From positions 1 through 35,025 of the forward strand of contig WBUO01000018.1 in the NCBI GenBank assembly GCA_008933675.1: a stretch of DNA of 35,025 bases, given 5' to 3'. The notes under the pieces were generated by a model that did no database searches, had not been told where the DNA came from, and saw only the letters and a program-made list of their open reading frames with translations. Every line of letters begins with the position of its first letter. Positions within the stretch are counted from its first letter, which is position 1. The position numbers and the translations under genes were made by a program. This DNA comes from Dechloromonas sp. (GTDB lineage Bacteria; Pseudomonadota; Gammaproteobacteria; Burkholderiales; Rhodocyclaceae). Shown piece by piece: positions 9,254 to 17,058 of the stretch.

Positions 9254-10545
9254 CCGAGGCGCCTCCCCTCACCCTGCTCTTCGTCGACGACGAACCGAGC
9301 ATCCTTTCCGCCCTGCGCCGCCTGTTCCGGCCGCACGGCTACCGCATCCTGATTGCCGAAAGCGGCCAGGCCGGCCTCGACACGCTGGAGAGCGAAACGG
9401 TCGACCTGGTCATTTCCGACATGCGCATGCCGGAAATGGACGGTGCCACCTTCCTCAAGGCGGTACGCAGCAAGTGGCCCGGCATCATCCGCATCCTGCT
9501 GACCGGCTATGCCGACATCACCTCCACCATCGCCGCCATCAACGAGGGCGAAATCTATCGCTACATCGCCAAGCCCTGGGACGACACGGAAATCGTCCTC
9601 ATCGTCCGCGAGGCACTGGAACGGCAACGCCTGGAACAGGAAAACCGGCGGTTGAGCGAACTCACCCGGCAGCAGAACGAGGAGTTGAAGGCGCTCAACG
9701 CCGGTCTCGAGCAGAAGGTGGCCGAACGTACGGCGGAAGTCCGCGGCGCCCTCGGCGAATTGCGCAAGACCTTCATGGCCACCGTCCAGGTCTGCGCCGG
9801 CATGGTCGAACTGCGGGCCGGCCAGGCCGGCGCCCAGCTGGCCGGCCACGGCCGGCGGGTTGCCGAGCATGCGCGGGCGACGGCCCGCCGTCTGCAACTG
9901 AGCGACGGCGAGGTGCAGACCATCATGCTGGCCGGCCTGCTCCACGACATCGGCAAGATCGGCCTGCCGGACGAGTTGCTGGTCCGCCCGTTCAACCTGC
10001 TGACGCCCGAACACCGGGCGATGGTGATCAAGCACTCGGTGCTGGGCCAGAACATCCTGATGCCGATCGAAAAGCTGCGCGACACCGCCCTGCTCGTCCG
10101 CCATCACCACGAGAACTACGACGGCAGCGGCTTTCCCGACCGTCTGGCCGGCATGGCCATTCCCCTCGGCAGCCGCATCCTGGCTGTCGTCAACGACTAC
10201 GACGCCCTGCAGATCGGCACCCTCGCCCAGCGCCCGCAAAAACCCGACGACGCACTGAACTTCCTGCTCGACAACCGTGGCCGGCGCTACGACCCGCGCG
10301 TCGTGGACACTTTTGCCGCCATACTTGCCGAGACGCAGAAACCGCCCCCCGGTGAAACGGCAATACGGCCGATGCACCTCAAGCCGGGGCAGGTTCTCGC
10401 CCGCGAACTCAATCATCCGGAAGGCTTCATGCTGCTGGCCCAGGGCAGCCGTCTGACACCGGAGATCATCCAGCAGCTGGTCAAGCTGGAGGAAAGCGAA
10501 CAGCGCGCCTACACGCTCTACATCCGCCAGGAGGAAAAATCATGA
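9250..10545 (+). CDS. Two-component response regulator with HD-GYP phosphodiesterase domain (RpfG-like)
   Basis: 431 aa, starting at an ATG that overlaps the previous stop (ATGA 9250-9253). N-terminal REC (about 8-125) has phospho-acceptor Asp57 in LVISDMRMPEMDG and an RpfG-type end (LLTGYAD, KPWDD). A coiled linker (about 130-180) precedes the HD-GYP domain (about 180-360), which has the metal-binding HD pair His232-Asp233 in LLHDIGKIGLPDE and the HHENYDGSGFP motif near residue 285. The GYP tripeptide is GFP here, a conservative change. A tail of about 60 residues (MHLKPGQVLARELNHPEG) follows. The family degrades cyclic di-GMP, some members also cGAMP. Phosphorylation by the upstream kinase probably controls activity (inference). 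It is translationally coupled to both neighbours. Confidence 0.93.
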   Translation: MTEAPPLTLLFVDDEPSILSALRRLFRPHGYRILIAESGQAGLDTLESETVDLVISDMRMPEMDGATFLKAVRSKWPGIIRILLTGYADITSTIAAINEGEIYRYIAKPWDDTEIVLIVREALERQRLEQENRRLSELTRQQNEELKALNAGLEQKVAERTAEVRGALGELRKTFMATVQVCAGMVELRAGQAGAQLAGHGRRVAEHARATARRLQLSDGEVQTIMLAGLLHDIGKIGLPDELLVRPFNLLTPEHRAMVIKHSVLGQNILMPIEKLRDTALLVRHHHENYDGSGFPDRLAGMAIPLGSRILAVVNDYDALQIGTLAQRPQKPDDALNFLLDNRGRRYDPRVVDTFAAILAETQKPPPGETAIRPMHLKPGQVLARELNHPEGFMLLAQGSRLTPEIIQQLVKLEESEQRAYTLYIRQEEKS

Positions 10546-11105
10546 GCCGCATCATGCTCGTCGACGATGAGGAATCGATCCTCAAATCACTGCGTCGCCT
10601 GCTGCGCTCCGTACCCTGCACTTGCGGCAGCAAGGCCTTCACGCTGGAAGTCGAGGCCTTCACTTCGGCCCGCGAGGCCCTGCAGCGGGCCCGTGACGAG
10701 GATTTCGACCTTTTCGTCAGCGACTACCGCATGCCGGAAATGGATGGCATTGAATTCCTCAAGGCCGCCAAGGAGATACGCCCCGATGCGGCACGCCTGA
10801 TCCTCTCCGGCTACGCCGACCTGAACGCGCTGATCCGGGCGGTCAACGAGGTCGGCATCGAGCGCTTCATCGGCAAGCCGTGGAACGACTACGAACTGGT
10901 GGCGGCAATCGGCCAGGCCCTGGCCCACCGCGACCTGATGCTGGAAAACCGCCAGCTGGCCAATCTGGTCCGTCTGGAGATGGGCGACACGACGCCCGAG
11001 CAACTGGAAGCGGAACGCCTGGAGCATCTGGAGCCCGGCATCACGCAGGTCAACTGGGGGCCGGACGGCTCGGTCCTGCTCGACCCCGATACCGGCAGGG
11101 AGTGA
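10542..11105 (+). CDS. Single-domain response regulator (REC) with short C-terminal extension
   Basis: 187 aa. ATG 10542 overlaps the preceding stop (ATGA), with ribosome-binding GAGGAA at 10531-10536. REC domain: acidic pair in MLVDDEES, phospho-acceptor Asp61 in LFVSDYRMPEMDG, LSGYAD and the KPW lysine motif. It is closest in style to the RpfG-type receivers of the two neighbouring proteins. Two features are unusual: an insert of about ten residues after the first helix carrying two close cysteines (PCTCGSKAF, about residues 25-33), and a tail of about 60 residues without a recognisable output domain. It could be a phosphate shuttle or sink within the relay, or act through protein contacts; function is inference. 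Last gene of the block. Confidence 0.9.
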   Translation: MSRIMLVDDEESILKSLRRLLRSVPCTCGSKAFTLEVEAFTSAREALQRARDEDFDLFVSDYRMPEMDGIEFLKAAKEIRPDAARLILSGYADLNALIRAVNEVGIERFIGKPWNDYELVAAIGQALAHRDLMLENRQLANLVRLEMGDTTPEQLEAERLEHLEPGITQVNWGPDGSVLLDPDTGRE

Positions 11106-11144
11106 GCCGGGGCGGCAGGCACGGCCGGCCCGGCCGGGGCGCAG

Positions 11145-11150
11145 TATAAT
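11145..11150 (+). promoter_or_regulatory. Candidate -10 box of the prfB promoter
   Basis: A perfect TATAAT stands 33 nt before the prfB start. No good -35 hexamer is found 16-18 nt upstream; that region is GC-rich with an inverted repeat (GGCCGG/CCGGCC), so the assignment rests on the -10 and its position. Confidence 0.4.
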
Positions 11151-11183
11151 GCCGGCCTTTCGCCACACATTGCAGGAACCCCC

Positions 11184-12288
11184 ATGGACGCCGAACACCT
11201 GAACAGCATCTCCTACAAGCTCGACGATCTGGCGCAGCGCGCCGCCGAGCTGCGGAGGTATCTTTGACTACGATCACAAGCGCGAACGTCTGACCCTCCT
11301 CTGCCAGGAGATGGAAGATCCCAAGATCTGGGACGATCCGAAACGCGCCCAGGAACTGGGCAAGGAAAAGAAGTCGCTGGAAGACATCGTGCTCGTCCTC
11401 GAAGCCGTCGATAGCGGCGTCAAGGACGGCCGCGAACTGTTCGCCATGGGCAAGGAAGACAACGACGACGACACGCTGCTCGCCGTCGAGGCCGATAACG
11501 CCGAGCTGGAAAAGAAGCTGGCCGCCCTGGAATTCCGCCGCATGTTCAACAATCCGTCCGACCCGATGCCCTGCTTCCTGGAAATCCAGGCCGGTGCCGG
11601 CGGCACCGAGGCGCAGGACTGGGCCTCGATGCTGCTGCGCATGTACCTGAAGTTCGGCGAGAAGAAGGGCTTCACGGTCGAGGTCATGGAAGAGTCGGAA
11701 GGCGACGTCGCCGGCATCAAGAGCGCCACCGTCAAGTTCACCGGCGACTACGCCTACGGCACACTGCGCACCGAAACCGGCATCCATCGCCTGGTCCGCA
11801 AGTCGCCGTTCGATTCCAACGCCCGCCGTCACACCAGCTTCACCTCGGTCTTCGTCTTCCCGGAAGTCGACGATTCGATCGAGATCGCCATCAATCCGGC
11901 CGACGTGCGTACCGACACCTACCGCGCCTCCGGGGCCGGCGGTCAGCACATCAACAAGACCGACTCCGCCGTGCGTCTGACGCACGTGCCGACCGGCATC
12001 GTCGTGCAGTGCCAGAACGACCGTTCGCAGCACCGCAACCGCGACGAAGCCTGGCAGATGCTGCGCGCCCGCCTGTACGAGTTCGAGCTGCGCAAGCAGC
12101 AGGCCGAGCAGCAGAAGCTGGAAGACGCCAAGTCCGACATCGGCTGGGGTCACCAGATCCGCTCCTACGTGCTCGACCAGTCGCGCATCAAGGACCTGCG
12201 CACCAACCACGAGACCGGCAACACCCAGGCCGTACTCGACGGTGACCTCGACCCCTTCATCGAGGCCAGCCTCAAGCAGGGCGTCTGA
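11184..12288 (+). CDS. prfB: Peptide chain release factor 2 (with programmed +1 frameshift)
   Basis: RF2 recognises UGA and UAA and triggers peptide release. The gene begins at ATG 11184 (AGGAA at 11174-11178 upstream). The first 27 codons end at an in-frame TGA (11265-11267); translation must skip T11265 and continue in the +1 frame from GAC 11266 to the TGA at 12286-12288, giving 367 aa (join 11184..11264, 11266..12288), close to the 365 aa of E. coli RF2. The release-factor signatures are present: the tripeptide anticodon SPF in [14 protein letters not shown] and the catalytic GGQ in [16 protein letters not shown]. The frameshift autoregulates RF2 levels: low RF2 leaves the ribosome paused at UGA and favours shifting. 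In E. coli prfB lies between recJ and lysS; here both flanks have extra genes. Confidence 0.97.
11254..11268 (+). promoter_or_regulatory. prfB programmed +1 frameshift site
   Basis: The internal Shine-Dalgarno-like GGAGG (11254-11258) is followed by TAT, the slippery CTT (11262-11264), the stop TGA and a C. Its 3-nt spacing to CTT equals that of the canonical E. coli site. The slippery core CTTTGAC is identical to the family consensus. Confidence 0.95.
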
Positions 12289-12294
12289 CGACAT

Positions 12295-12331
12295 GTTCAC
12301 GGTCGGCGACGGTCAGTCGATTGCCGTGAAC
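12295..12331 (+). repeat. Inverted repeat after prfB
   Basis: GTTCACGG (12295-12302) and CCGTGAAC (12324-12331) are perfect 8-bp inverted arms with a 21-nt spacer, starting 7 nt after the prfB stop. No T-run follows, so it is not a clear intrinsic terminator; it may stabilise or partially end the prfB mRNA, or be a protein site. Confidence 0.4.
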
Positions 12332-12346
12332 CTGCCCTGAACGGCC

Positions 12347-13600
12347 GTGCTCCGCCTCCTCGTCTGGCTGGCTGGTGCACTGTTCCTGCTCCTGCTGGCG
12401 GCCGGCGGACTGTTCCTCGGCACGCTGGAGGCGCGGCCGCTGGTCGACCGGCCGGCAACGGTCACGCCGCAGGCCATTGCCCAGGCCAGGTTGCTCCTGC
12501 TGACCAACGACCCGCGCCGGATGCAGGCGGGAGAAGCGCGGCGCACGGCCATCCCGGTCGCCCTGCTCGACCAGGCGTTCAACTACGCGGCAACCCGCTT
12601 TCTGAATGGCCGTGCCGCCTTGAAACTGGATCAGGGCCGTACGGCCGAGCTGCACTTCAGTCTGCGACTTCCCTGGGCAAGCGCTGCCGGCCACCTCAAT
12701 GTGGCCGCCAGCCTGGGCGACGCGGCCGGTCCGCCGCGCATCGAGGCGCTTCGTCTCGGCCCGCTGAACCTGCCCGCGCCGCTGGCCGAACCGCTGCTCG
12801 ACCTGGTGCTGGCCGGCGCCGGCTATGGCAAGGAGTGGCAACTGGCGCGCCGCGCCATCCGCGAGACCCGCTTCGAAGCCGGGCAACAGCGCGTCATTCT
12901 CAGCTATGTCTGGCAACCTGCCCTGCTCGAGCACGCCAGAGCGCTGGCCGTCCCGCCCGCCGAGCACACCGACATCCGTGCCGCCCAGGGCCGGCTGGCC
13001 GAGCTCCTCGCCGAGCGCAGTCCAGGCACCAGCATCCCGCTGACCGAGGTTCTCGGTCCCATGCTGAAAACCGATATGACTGCAGGACAAAGCCGTGCGG
13101 CAATGCTCGTACTCGCTGCCTACATGGCCGAACGCAACCTGGCCACGCTGCTGCCCGAGGCCGCCGACTGGCCCCGGCCACCGCCGCTTGCCCTGACCCT
13201 CGGCGGGCGCTACGACAGCGCCCAGCACTTCGTCATCTCGGCGGCACTTGCCGTCTGGGCCGGCGAGCCGCTGGCCGAAGCCATCGGCACCTACAAGGAA
13301 CTGGCCGACGCCCGTCACGGCTACGGTTTTTCCTTTGCCGATCTGGCGGCCGACCGCTCCGGAACGGCCTTCGGCGAGCAACTGTTGAAGGAGTCGCCCC
13401 TGTTGCGCAGCCTGCTGGCCGGCGAACTGCGCGATGCCGACCTCTTGCCGGCACTCGACGGCCTGCCGGAATATCTGCGCCAGAATGAGTTCCGGCGGCG
13501 CTACGGCGGCCCCGGCAATCCGGCCTATGAACGCCTGCTCGGCGAGGTCGAGCAACGCGTCATGGCCCTTCCGCTGTATCGCCGCAACGGCATGTCCTGA
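12347..13600 (+). CDS. Conserved-looking membrane-anchored periplasmic protein of unknown function
   Basis: 417 aa from GTG 12347; no strong ribosome-binding site is visible and no better start is seen nearby. The N-terminus has one strong hydrophobic helix (about residues 3-25) with no lipobox or clear signal-peptidase site, suggesting an N-terminally anchored protein with a large periplasmic portion. The rest is rich in Ala, Leu and Arg, with stretches such as IPVALLDQAFNYAATRFLNG (about 65-85) and YDSAQHFVISAALAVWAG (about 285-303). I recognise no catalytic motif or named domain. It follows prfB by 58 bp and precedes a cupin gene by 2 bp, so it and the cupin probably share a transcript. 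Coding use matches the neighbours. Confidence 0.8.
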   Translation: MLRLLVWLAGALFLLLLAAGGLFLGTLEARPLVDRPATVTPQAIAQARLLLLTNDPRRMQAGEARRTAIPVALLDQAFNYAATRFLNGRAALKLDQGRTAELHFSLRLPWASAAGHLNVAASLGDAAGPPRIEALRLGPLNLPAPLAEPLLDLVLAGAGYGKEWQLARRAIRETRFEAGQQRVILSYVWQPALLEHARALAVPPAEHTDIRAAQGRLAELLAERSPGTSIPLTEVLGPMLKTDMTAGQSRAAMLVLAAYMAERNLATLLPEAADWPRPPPLALTLGGRYDSAQHFVISAALAVWAGEPLAEAIGTYKELADARHGYGFSFADLAADRSGTAFGEQLLKESPLLRSLLAGELRDADLLPALDGLPEYLRQNEFRRRYGGPGNPAYERLLGEVEQRVMALPLYRRNGMS

Positions 13601-13602
13601 GC

Positions 13603-13923
13603 ATGAACGACAATCTCCTCGCCCACCCGCCTGGCAGCGCCGAAGAGCAGTTCAGCACCCTGCTGAAGCGGCCCGGGTTGCGCATCGAACGCATCGTCTC
13701 AACCGGCCAGTGCAGCCCGCCGGATTTCTGGTACGACCAGGCGGAAGGCGAATGGGTGAGCCTGCTGCAAGGCGAAGCGAGGCTGCGCTTTGCCGACGAG
13801 GACACGGCCCGCCACCTGCGGGCCGGCGATTTCATCGACATCGCGCCGCACCGCCGGCATCGCGTCGAGTGGACGCCGGCCGATCAGGTGACGATCTGGC
13901 TGGCGGTGTTCTACTTCGTCTGA
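13603..13923 (+). CDS. Small cupin-domain protein
   Basis: 106 aa, starting 2 bp after the preceding stop and likely co-transcribed with it. The sequence fits a single small cupin barrel: a first strand group with EGEWVSLLQGEARLRF (about 48-63) and the second motif GDFIDIAPHRRHRVEW (about 75-91). The usual GX5HXH metal ligands of cupin motif 1 are not visible; two or three histidines remain in motif 2. Metal binding is therefore uncertain and no reaction can be named. Its stop is 1 nt from the stop of the convergent gene at 13925. Confidence 0.85.
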   Translation: MNDNLLAHPPGSAEEQFSTLLKRPGLRIERIVSTGQCSPPDFWYDQAEGEWVSLLQGEARLRFADEDTARHLRAGDFIDIAPHRRHRVEWTPADQVTIWLAVFYFV

Positions 13924-13924
13924 A

Positions 13925-14278
13925 CTACTTGCGAATCGGCTGGTTGCGACCGGAAAACTGATCGCTCAGACGCATCGCACCATCGCTGAACCTGCCGCTC
14001 GGGTTGCTCGCGCAATAACGGTTGATATGGTTCTCGATGGTGCCGCTGGAAATCGTCGACACCTGCTGCTTCGGAAGCGCGTAGTTGTGGCCGCTCAGGA
14101 AGCCACGCACCCAGACGACGTAGGCCGCACGCTGGTCCGGATCGTCCTTCGAACCGGCCCACGCGGCGCAGGACATGTCGTCGAAACCGAGAACGTTCTG
14201 CGCCTGCGCCACCCCGCTAGCGACACAGCAGGCAAGGCAGGCGGCAATACTGAGACGGCTGATCGTTGTTGCTGACAT
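13925..14278 (-). CDS. Small secreted (periplasmic) protein of unknown function
   Basis: 117 aa. ATG at 14278 is chosen because AGGGGA lies about 6 nt upstream and the protein then begins with a standard Sec signal peptide (about residues 1-24, cleavage probably after AQA). The mature part is about 93 aa with two cysteines (MSCAAW and NRYCAS) that could form a disulfide, and the stretch VVWVRGFLSGHNYA. The layout recalls small periplasmic families such as HdeA/HdeB or Rap1a/Tai-type proteins, but the resemblance is loose and I do not assign a function. It lies 16 bp downstream of the nucleoside-recognition membrane protein on the same strand and is probably in the same transcript. Confidence 0.85.
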   Translation of the reverse strand: MSATTISRLSIAACLACCVASGVAQAQNVLGFDDMSCAAWAGSKDDPDQRAAYVVWVRGFLSGHNYALPKQQVSTISSGTIENHINRYCASNPSGRFSDGAMRLSDQFSGRNQPIRK

Positions 14279-14294
14279 CGGCACTCCCCTGTTA

Positions 14295-15233
14295 TCACGC
14301 CCCGAGTATATGCCCGAAGGTGCGCACTGCGATGCCGACACAGGCGCCAAGCGCTGCCGGCTTCCAGACGGCGGCGATACGTCGGCCGGCAGAAATCAGG
14401 ACCGCCACGCCCGGCAGATCGAAGGGTGAGATCAGGAAGCCGGCACTGGCATTGAGCAGTTCGGCACTGATCTGGCCGGCCCGGCGCATCTCGTCCATCA
14501 CGCCCATCATTGCCGTGCCGCCGGCGATGTATTTGGTCAGCGTCGGCAGGATCAGCGCACTGTCGATCGACAGTGCCGCCAGCACCGGTGCCAGCAGCTG
14601 CGTCAGGCCGTCAATGGCGCCGGAGGTACGCAAGGCGGTAACGATGACCAGCGACAGCACCAGCATCGGGATCGCCCCCACCGCCAGCTTGAAGGCCTCG
14701 GCCCCGGCCCGGTTGATGACGTCGAGAACGCCCTTGGCGCTCTCCGCCACCGGATGGTGCAGACTTTCGTCGAGCCGCCCTTCCTCGGTCGACAGGGCCC
14801 GGCCGAACAGGTAGTAGGTCGCCGCCGCTGCCGTCAGGCCGCCCGTCAGCGACCAGGCCAGGGTCAGGGCGATGTCGAGGCCCATCGTCATCATCGGCAG
14901 CGCCGCGTTGGCCTGCGACATGGCAAAGACCATCGCCAGCGTTGCCGCGATATGGCGATCGGAAGCGCCGCGCTGCTCCATCATCGCCAGCGTCGCCATC
15001 GGCGCTGCGAAACTGACGAAGTTGATCTGCAGCGCCGCGAACACCCCCAGCCCGGTCAACCCGAGCGGCTTCAGCACCGGCGCCAGGCGCGCCACCAGCC
15101 AGTCGAGCACACCGCGCGCCTCGAGCAGTCGCATCAGCGACAGCATGACGACCATGACCGGCAACAGGACGAAAAGGGCCAGTTCGACAGCGGAACGGCC
15201 GGCCTTGAGGATGATGTCGATGAGGATTTCCAT
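14295..15233 (-). CDS. Nucleoside-recognition (Gate) domain integral membrane protein, SpmA/SpmB-like
   Basis: 312 aa, with about seven or eight hydrophobic segments. It resembles the nucleoside-recognition/Gate domain proteins, which include spore maturation proteins A and B and nucleoside transporters. Characteristic stretches are [21 protein letters not shown] (about 58-78) in the first half and a second similar half with [19 protein letters not shown] (about 228-246). The two-fold internal arrangement fits a transporter-like fold; the substrate is unknown and bacteria of this group do not sporulate, so the spore name is only historical. The start ATG 15231-15233 has no strong Shine-Dalgarno sequence. 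It is divergent from lysS across a 262-bp gap. Confidence 0.85.
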   Translation of the reverse strand: MEILIDIILKAGRSAVELALFVLLPVMVVMLSLMRLLEARGVLDWLVARLAPVLKPLGLTGLGVFAALQINFVSFAAPMATLAMMEQRGASDRHIAATLAMVFAMSQANAALPMMTMGLDIALTLAWSLTGGLTAAAATYYLFGRALSTEEGRLDESLHHPVAESAKGVLDVINRAGAEAFKLAVGAIPMLVLSLVIVTALRTSGAIDGLTQLLAPVLAALSIDSALILPTLTKYIAGGTAMMGVMDEMRRAGQISAELLNASAGFLISPFDLPGVAVLISAGRRIAAVWKPAALGACVGIAVRTFGHILGA

Positions 15234-15402
15234 GGGGGTGGATTATTTCATCGCAGCGCAGGCTTGGGGGATAGGCGATTTCCCTTGGCGCGACATATCC
15301 CGACCGGCGCCACCAGCCTTCGCCGCCGCCAGCAAGGCCGGAGCTCCGACAGCGCACCCCGGCACCGGCAGCCCGCCCTGCCCGCAATACCCCATGCCAA
15401 CC

Positions 15403-15432
15403 TTGTCCGAAACCCCACAAATCGGCGAAAAT
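15403..15432 (+). promoter_or_regulatory. Candidate lysS promoter
   Basis: TTGTCC (15403-15408, 4/6) and GAAAAT (15427-15432, 4/6) are separated by 18 nt and lie 63 nt before the lysS start. The rest of the 262-bp gap (15234-15495) shows no other clear signal by eye. Confidence 0.35.
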
Positions 15433-15495
15433 TCAGGGTTCTACGCGGTCGCCCGCAGTAACCCCCCGCAGTTCCTCCATTTCCAAGGATTCTCA

Positions 15496-17001
15496 ATGTC
15501 CAACGCCGAACAGCAAACCCCGGTCCAGCAGGATGAAAACCAGCTCATCGCCGAGCGTCGTGCCAAGCTCGCCGAATGGCGCAAGACCGGCAAGGCCTTC
15601 CCCAACGACTTCCAGCGCGAGAACACCGCGGCGAAGCTGCACGAGGGCTACGGCGAGAAAACGGCCGAGGAACTGGAAGGCATGCCGGTGGAAGTCAGGG
15701 TCGGCGGCCGCATGATGTTGAAGCGCGTCATGGGCAAGGCCTCCTTCGCGACGCTGCAGGATCTCTCCGGCCGCATCCAGATCTACGTCGCCCGCGACAA
15801 GGTCGGCGAAGAGAGCTACACCGCCTTCAAGGGCTGGGACCTCGGCGACATCCTCGGCGTCGTCGGTACGCTGATGAAGACGAAGACCGGCGAACTGTCC
15901 ATCCAGGCTGCCGAGATCCGCCTGCTGACCAAGTCGCTGCGCCCGCTGCCGGACAAGTTCCACGGCCTGGCCGACCAGGAGATGAAGTACCGCCAGCGTT
16001 ACGTCGACCTGATCATGAACGAGGAAACGCGCTTCACCTTCCGCGCCCGCTCGGCCATCGTCCAGTCGATCCGCAACTACATGTGCGGCCACGGCTTCAT
16101 GGAAGTCGAGACGCCGATGATGCACCCGATCCCCGGCGGTGCTGCCGCCAAGCCCTTCGTCACCCACCACAATGCGCTGGACATGCAGCAGTTCCTGCGC
16201 ATCGCCCCCGAGCTGTACCTGAAGCGCCTGGTCGTCGGCGGCTTCGAGAAGGTCTTCGAGGTCAACCGCAACTTCCGCAACGAAGGCCTTTCGCCGCGCC
16301 ACAACCCCGAATTCACGATGATGGAGTTCTACGAGGCGTACGCGAACTACCACACGCTGATGGACTTCACCGAAGGCCTGCTGCGCCACGCCGCGCGCGA
16401 GGCGCTGGGCAAGGAAGTGTTCATCTACCAGGGGCGCGAGCTGGACCTGTCCAAGCCCTTCCACCGCCTGACCATCAACCAGGCCATCCAGCGCCAGCAT
16501 CCGGAATTCGCCGACGCCCAGCTGGCCGACGGCGAGTGGCTGAAGACCAAGATTCAAGCCTTCGGCGAGAAGGTCAAGCCGGGCGGCCTCGGCAGCCTGC
16601 AGCTGCAGCTGTTCGAAGCCTGCGCCGAAGCCCAGTGCTGGGAGCCGACCTTCATCATCGACTACCCGGTCGAGGTGTCGCCGCTGGCCCGCGCCTCCGA
16701 CAACAATCCCGAGATCACCGAGCGCTTCGAACTGTTCATCGTCGGCCGCGAGATCGCCAACGGCTTCTCCGAGCTGAACGACGCCGAGGATCAGGCGGCC
16801 CGCTTCCAGGAACAGGCCAAGGCCAAGGATGCCGGCGACGAAGAGGCGATGTACTACGACGCCGACTTCATCCGCGCGCTGGAATACGGCCTGCCGCCGA
16901 CCGGCGGCTGCGGCATCGGCATCGATCGCCTGATCATGCTGCTGACCGATTCGCCAGCCATCCGCGACGTCATCCTCTTCCCGCAGATGCGTCCGGAATG
17001 A
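15496..17001 (+). CDS. lysS: Lysyl-tRNA synthetase (class II)
   Basis: 501 aa from ATG 15496 (AAGGA at 15485-15489), close to the 505 aa of E. coli LysS. It charges tRNA-Lys with lysine using ATP. The N-terminal OB-fold anticodon-binding domain covers about residues 55-165. The class II catalytic core has motif 1 ([17 protein letters not shown]), motif 2 ([20 protein letters not shown]) and motif 3 ([20 protein letters not shown]). Longer in-frame upstream starts exist but lack family similarity. mnmC follows. Confidence 0.97.
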   Translation: MSNAEQQTPVQQDENQLIAERRAKLAEWRKTGKAFPNDFQRENTAAKLHEGYGEKTAEELEGMPVEVRVGGRMMLKRVMGKASFATLQDLSGRIQIYVARDKVGEESYTAFKGWDLGDILGVVGTLMKTKTGELSIQAAEIRLLTKSLRPLPDKFHGLADQEMKYRQRYVDLIMNEETRFTFRARSAIVQSIRNYMCGHGFMEVETPMMHPIPGGAAAKPFVTHHNALDMQQFLRIAPELYLKRLVVGGFEKVFEVNRNFRNEGLSPRHNPEFTMMEFYEAYANYHTLMDFTEGLLRHAAREALGKEVFIYQGRELDLSKPFHRLTINQAIQRQHPEFADAQLADGEWLKTKIQAFGEKVKPGGLGSLQLQLFEACAEAQCWEPTFIIDYPVEVSPLARASDNNPEITERFELFIVGREIANGFSELNDAEDQAARFQEQAKAKDAGDEEAMYYDADFIRALEYGLPPTGGCGIGIDRLIMLLTDSPAIRDVILFPQMRPE

Positions 17002-17012
17002 CCGGCTGCCTT

Positions 17013-17039
17013 GCCCTGCCTGCCAACCGGCGGCAGGGC
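17013..17039 (+). repeat. Hairpin between lysS and mnmC
   Basis: GCCCTGCC and GGCAGGGC are perfect 8-bp inverted arms around a loop of about 11 nt, beginning about 12 nt after the lysS stop. No T-run follows, so it may attenuate rather than end transcription into mnmC. Confidence 0.35.
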
Positions 17040-17058
17040 CGGCACTGATCGCATCGCC

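Noticed and set aside
12293-12340. 15-codon ORF (ATG 12293) after prfB
   Set aside because: No ribosome-binding site and it overlaps the inverted repeat; too short to support.
17011-17058. Upstream TTG start for mnmC
   Set aside because: It would place the start in a hairpin and add residues outside the family alignment; GTG 17059 fits MnmC N-termini.
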